From Bifidobacterium saguini DSM 23967 (GTDB taxonomy: Bacteria; Actinomycetota; Actinomycetes; Actinomycetales; Bifidobacteriaceae), in NCBI RefSeq assembly GCF_000741715.1, contig NZ_JGZN01000018.1:29-64028 (forward strand): a DNA stretch of 64,000 nt, given 5' to 3'. This document shows, piece by piece, positions 62,346 to 64,000 of the stretch. Position numbers and translations under genes: made by a program. Below the pieces are notes generated by a model that was not told the origin of the DNA, did no database searches, and saw only the letters and a program-made list of their open reading frames with translations. How positions within the stretch are numbered: position 1 is the stretch's first letter; every line of letters starts with the position of its first letter.

Positions 62346-63620
62346 TCAGCCCTTAGCAGCTGCGTCCTTCATCGCAGTCACGATGTCAGCAGGAGAACCC
62401 TGGCCAGACAGCATGTTCACGATGCCTGCATTAAGAGCGTTGCCGATGTTGCCGCCCAGAGCGGTGTCCATCCACAGCTGCATGTCATCAGACTTGTTCA
62501 GTGCATCGATAATCTGCTTCAGGTTATCGTCAGTCACTACGTCGTATGCATTGACAGCAGCAGGGATTGTGGAGAATGCAGTAGCGTACTTTTCCTGCCA
62601 TTCCTTATCGCCCATGAAGTTGACGAAATCAATTGCAGCCTGAGGAGCTTCAGGATTCACAGAGAAACCAGTAGCGGCACCCATCAGCGCACCGGCCTCG
62701 CCCTTGCCTCCTTCAACGGATGGGAAAGCGAAGAAGCCAAGGTCGGCCATCGGCTTCTTGTCCGGGGTAAGGTCCTTGAGAACGCCCGGCTCCCATGTGC
62801 CCATAAGTTCCATTGCGGCCTTGTGGTTGGCCAAAAGACCAGCCGAAGAGCTTGCACCCTGCTGTGCCGTAGTGGTCAAGTAACCTTCGTTGAAGGCGTT
62901 CATATCAGCCAGTTCCTTGAGGTCCTTGCCGGCGCGGGTCCAGCACTCGTCGGAGAAGTCCTTTTCATTTACACCCTTGCTGTAAGCCTTGGTGGAGCAC
63001 TCACGCAGAGACAGCCAGTAATACCAGTGACCGGCCGGCCATGCATCCTTGCCACCAAGAGCAATCGGATCAATGCCTGCAGCGCGAAGTTTTTGCACGG
63101 CATCCTTAAGTTCGCTGAACGTAGTAGGCACTTCGCTAATGCCGGCCTGTGCGAACAAATCCTTGGAATACCAAATACCACCGGGCTGAACGGTGACCGG
63201 AACACCATAAATCTTGCCATCGTATGTGATAGAGCCCAGAGAAGAAGCCATCTGGGTCTTAATGTTGCTGGAAATCTTGTCAGTCAGGTCCATTGCTTGA
63301 CCGGCATCCACCATATCCTTGGTTTTTGCACCGCCGAGAGCCATGTACACATCCGGACCGGAAGATGGATCCTGCATTGCAGTAGTGAGCTTGCCTTCGA
63401 AATCCTCATTCTGAATGGTTTCAATCTTGACGGTCACACCAGGGTTTTTCTTTTCGAAAGCCTTGGCGAAATCTTCCCAATACTGCTTGCCGTCGCCAGA
63501 GGTGGCGTTATGCCAAAACACAATGGTGTTGTCATCAGCTGAATTGCTGCTGCCGCAGGCACTCATACCAAACAAAGTGGCCACCGCAAGAGTTGCCGCC
63601 GCAATGGACTTGAACTTCAT
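62346..63620 (-). CDS. Oligosaccharide-binding lipoprotein (CUT1)
   Basis: The 424-aa protein has a signal peptide with lipobox FGMSACGSS near residue 20. The extracellular solute-binding fold of family 1 follows: [20 protein letters not shown], then [20 protein letters not shown] and a C-terminal helical lobe. In this operon the ligand is most likely a xylo- or arabinoxylo-oligosaccharide, as inferred from the intracellular xylanolytic genes that follow. The ATG at 63620 follows GGAG by eight bases. It is the first gene of the operon. Confidence 0.87.
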   Translation of the reverse strand: MKFKSIAAATLAVATLFGMSACGSSNSADDNTIVFWHNATSGDGKQYWEDFAKAFEKKNPGVTVKIETIQNEDFEGKLTTAMQDPSSGPDVYMALGGAKTKDMVDAGQAMDLTDKISSNIKTQMASSLGSITYDGKIYGVPVTVQPGGIWYSKDLFAQAGISEVPTTFSELKDAVQKLRAAGIDPIALGGKDAWPAGHWYYWLSLRECSTKAYSKGVNEKDFSDECWTRAGKDLKELADMNAFNEGYLTTTAQQGASSSAGLLANHKAAMELMGTWEPGVLKDLTPDKKPMADLGFFAFPSVEGGKGEAGALMGAATGFSVNPEAPQAAIDFVNFMGDKEWQEKYATAFSTIPAAVNAYDVVTDDNLKQIIDALNKSDDMQLWMDTALGGNIGNALNAGIVNMLSGQGSPADIVTAMKDAAAKG

Positions 63621-63667
63621 TGTCATCTCCTTTTTCTGTATGACCGGCCTCTATACCAGTCAGCGAT

Positions 63668-63686
63668 TTACGAAAGTTTTCGAAAG
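63668..63686. promoter_or_regulatory. CGAAA dyad upstream of the oligosaccharide operon
   Basis: CGAAAGTTTTCGAAAG (within 63668-63686) is a near-palindrome like LacI-family operators. It lies about 50 bp before the binding-protein start, in its likely promoter. Confidence 0.55.
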
Positions 63687-63919
63687 ACCGTAGTATGCAA
63701 GATGAATATCATCTCTCCGCTATCTCTTTGGCATCCATGTCACTTCGACAGCCGGCAATCTTTTTTAACTTTATCGAAAACTCGCTTTATATTTTCGATA
63801 TCTTTATCATAAAGCTCTTTTGGTTTAATGGTCAAACTTAGCTATCGAAAGATGCTATCACCTCAAAATCCTTGATTTATCAACGTTCTAAAGCCATAGA
63901 GAACTGAATTTATTTCCTA

Positions 63920-63947
63920 TTGACTTTTCGAAAGTTTCGAATATACT
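63920..63947 (+). promoter_or_regulatory. Promoter with embedded CGAAA operator for the right-edge gene
   Basis: TTGACT (63920-63925) and TATACT (63942-63947) are 16 bp apart. The spacer holds TTTCGAAAGTTTCGAA, matching the site at 63668. It drives rightward transcription, suggesting autoregulation. The other gene-free DNA between 63627 and 63919 is AT-rich, with further single CGAAA boxes. Confidence 0.6.
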
Positions 63948-63974
63948 GAAATCATATTTTCAGTAAGGTAGGCA

Positions 63975-64000
63975 ATGATGACATCAACCGGCTCACAACA
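63975..64000 (+). CDS. Start of a truncated gene, possibly the operon regulator
   Basis: ATGATGACATCAACCGGC begins at the right edge behind AAGGTAGG, with the promoter at 63920-63947 upstream. Only about eight codons are visible. A LacI-type regulator is likely from context (divergent from an ABC-glycosidase operon, with shared operators), but the sequence itself shows nothing of it. Confidence 0.35.

Overview
The window looks like a Bifidobacterium chromosome, most likely of the B. longum group. The supporting signs are high-GC actinobacterial codon use, several GTG starts, possible leaderless starts, and a large gene set for intracellular breakdown of plant xylo-oligosaccharides. The species is inferred from overall protein resemblance; no search was run.

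Left part (1-20.2 kb): the edge of an ISL3-type transposase, then ssb with a DnaA-box cluster upstream, proS, a polytopic membrane protein, and an AmmeMemoRadiSam cluster (amrB-amrA-amrS). These are followed by a Pif1-like helicase, an unrecognised protein with an internal duplication, orn, guaB, a WecA/MraY-type glycosyltransferase, tsaC, prmC, prfA and rpmE. An IS3-family element (11637-13064, 3-bp TCA target duplication) sits inside a two-handed array of 21-bp repeats between orn and guaB.

Middle part (20.3-38.1 kb): a compact 17.8-kb siphovirus-type prophage in the 3' end of a tRNA-Met gene, bounded by a 40-bp core (39/40 identical). It carries integrase, lysis, tail, head, packaging and regulatory genes but no recognisable replication module. 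The crossover core lies inside the 3' end of an HTH regulator gene. In the integrated form the regulator would be 128 aa. In the excised circle it would be read through into a 141-aa form ending in LAA, an ssrA-like tail, directly upstream of the integrase. This is the layout of integration-dependent immunity known from mycobacteriophages. The same prophage carries three in-frame -1 slippery heptamers (tail chaperone, tail tube, capsid); two of them append Ig-like sequence.

Right part (38.2-64 kb): a pentose and xylan block. A ROK-family regulator is divergent from xylulokinase (xylB). Two small membrane proteins follow, then a xylose-type ABC transporter (binding lipoprotein, ATPase, permease). 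A 17-bp operator-like motif is shared by xylB, this transporter and a small membrane protein gene. The last 16 kb reads as one leftward operon: CUT1 transporter, GH43 beta-xylosidase, SGNH esterase, GH8 exo-oligoxylanase, type-B carboxylesterase, a frameshifted GH43, a second GH43, a sugar O-acetyltransferase and a GH120 beta-xylosidase. None of these enzymes has a signal peptide. Acetylated and arabinosylated xylo-oligosaccharides would be imported, deacetylated and trimmed in the cytoplasm, and the xylose passed to XylB. CGAAA-type dyads upstream and a truncated divergent gene at the right edge suggest a LacI-type regulator.

Four coding breaks (amrB/amrA, tape measure, GH43 twice) are each explained by one missing base, which could be real decay or sequencing error.
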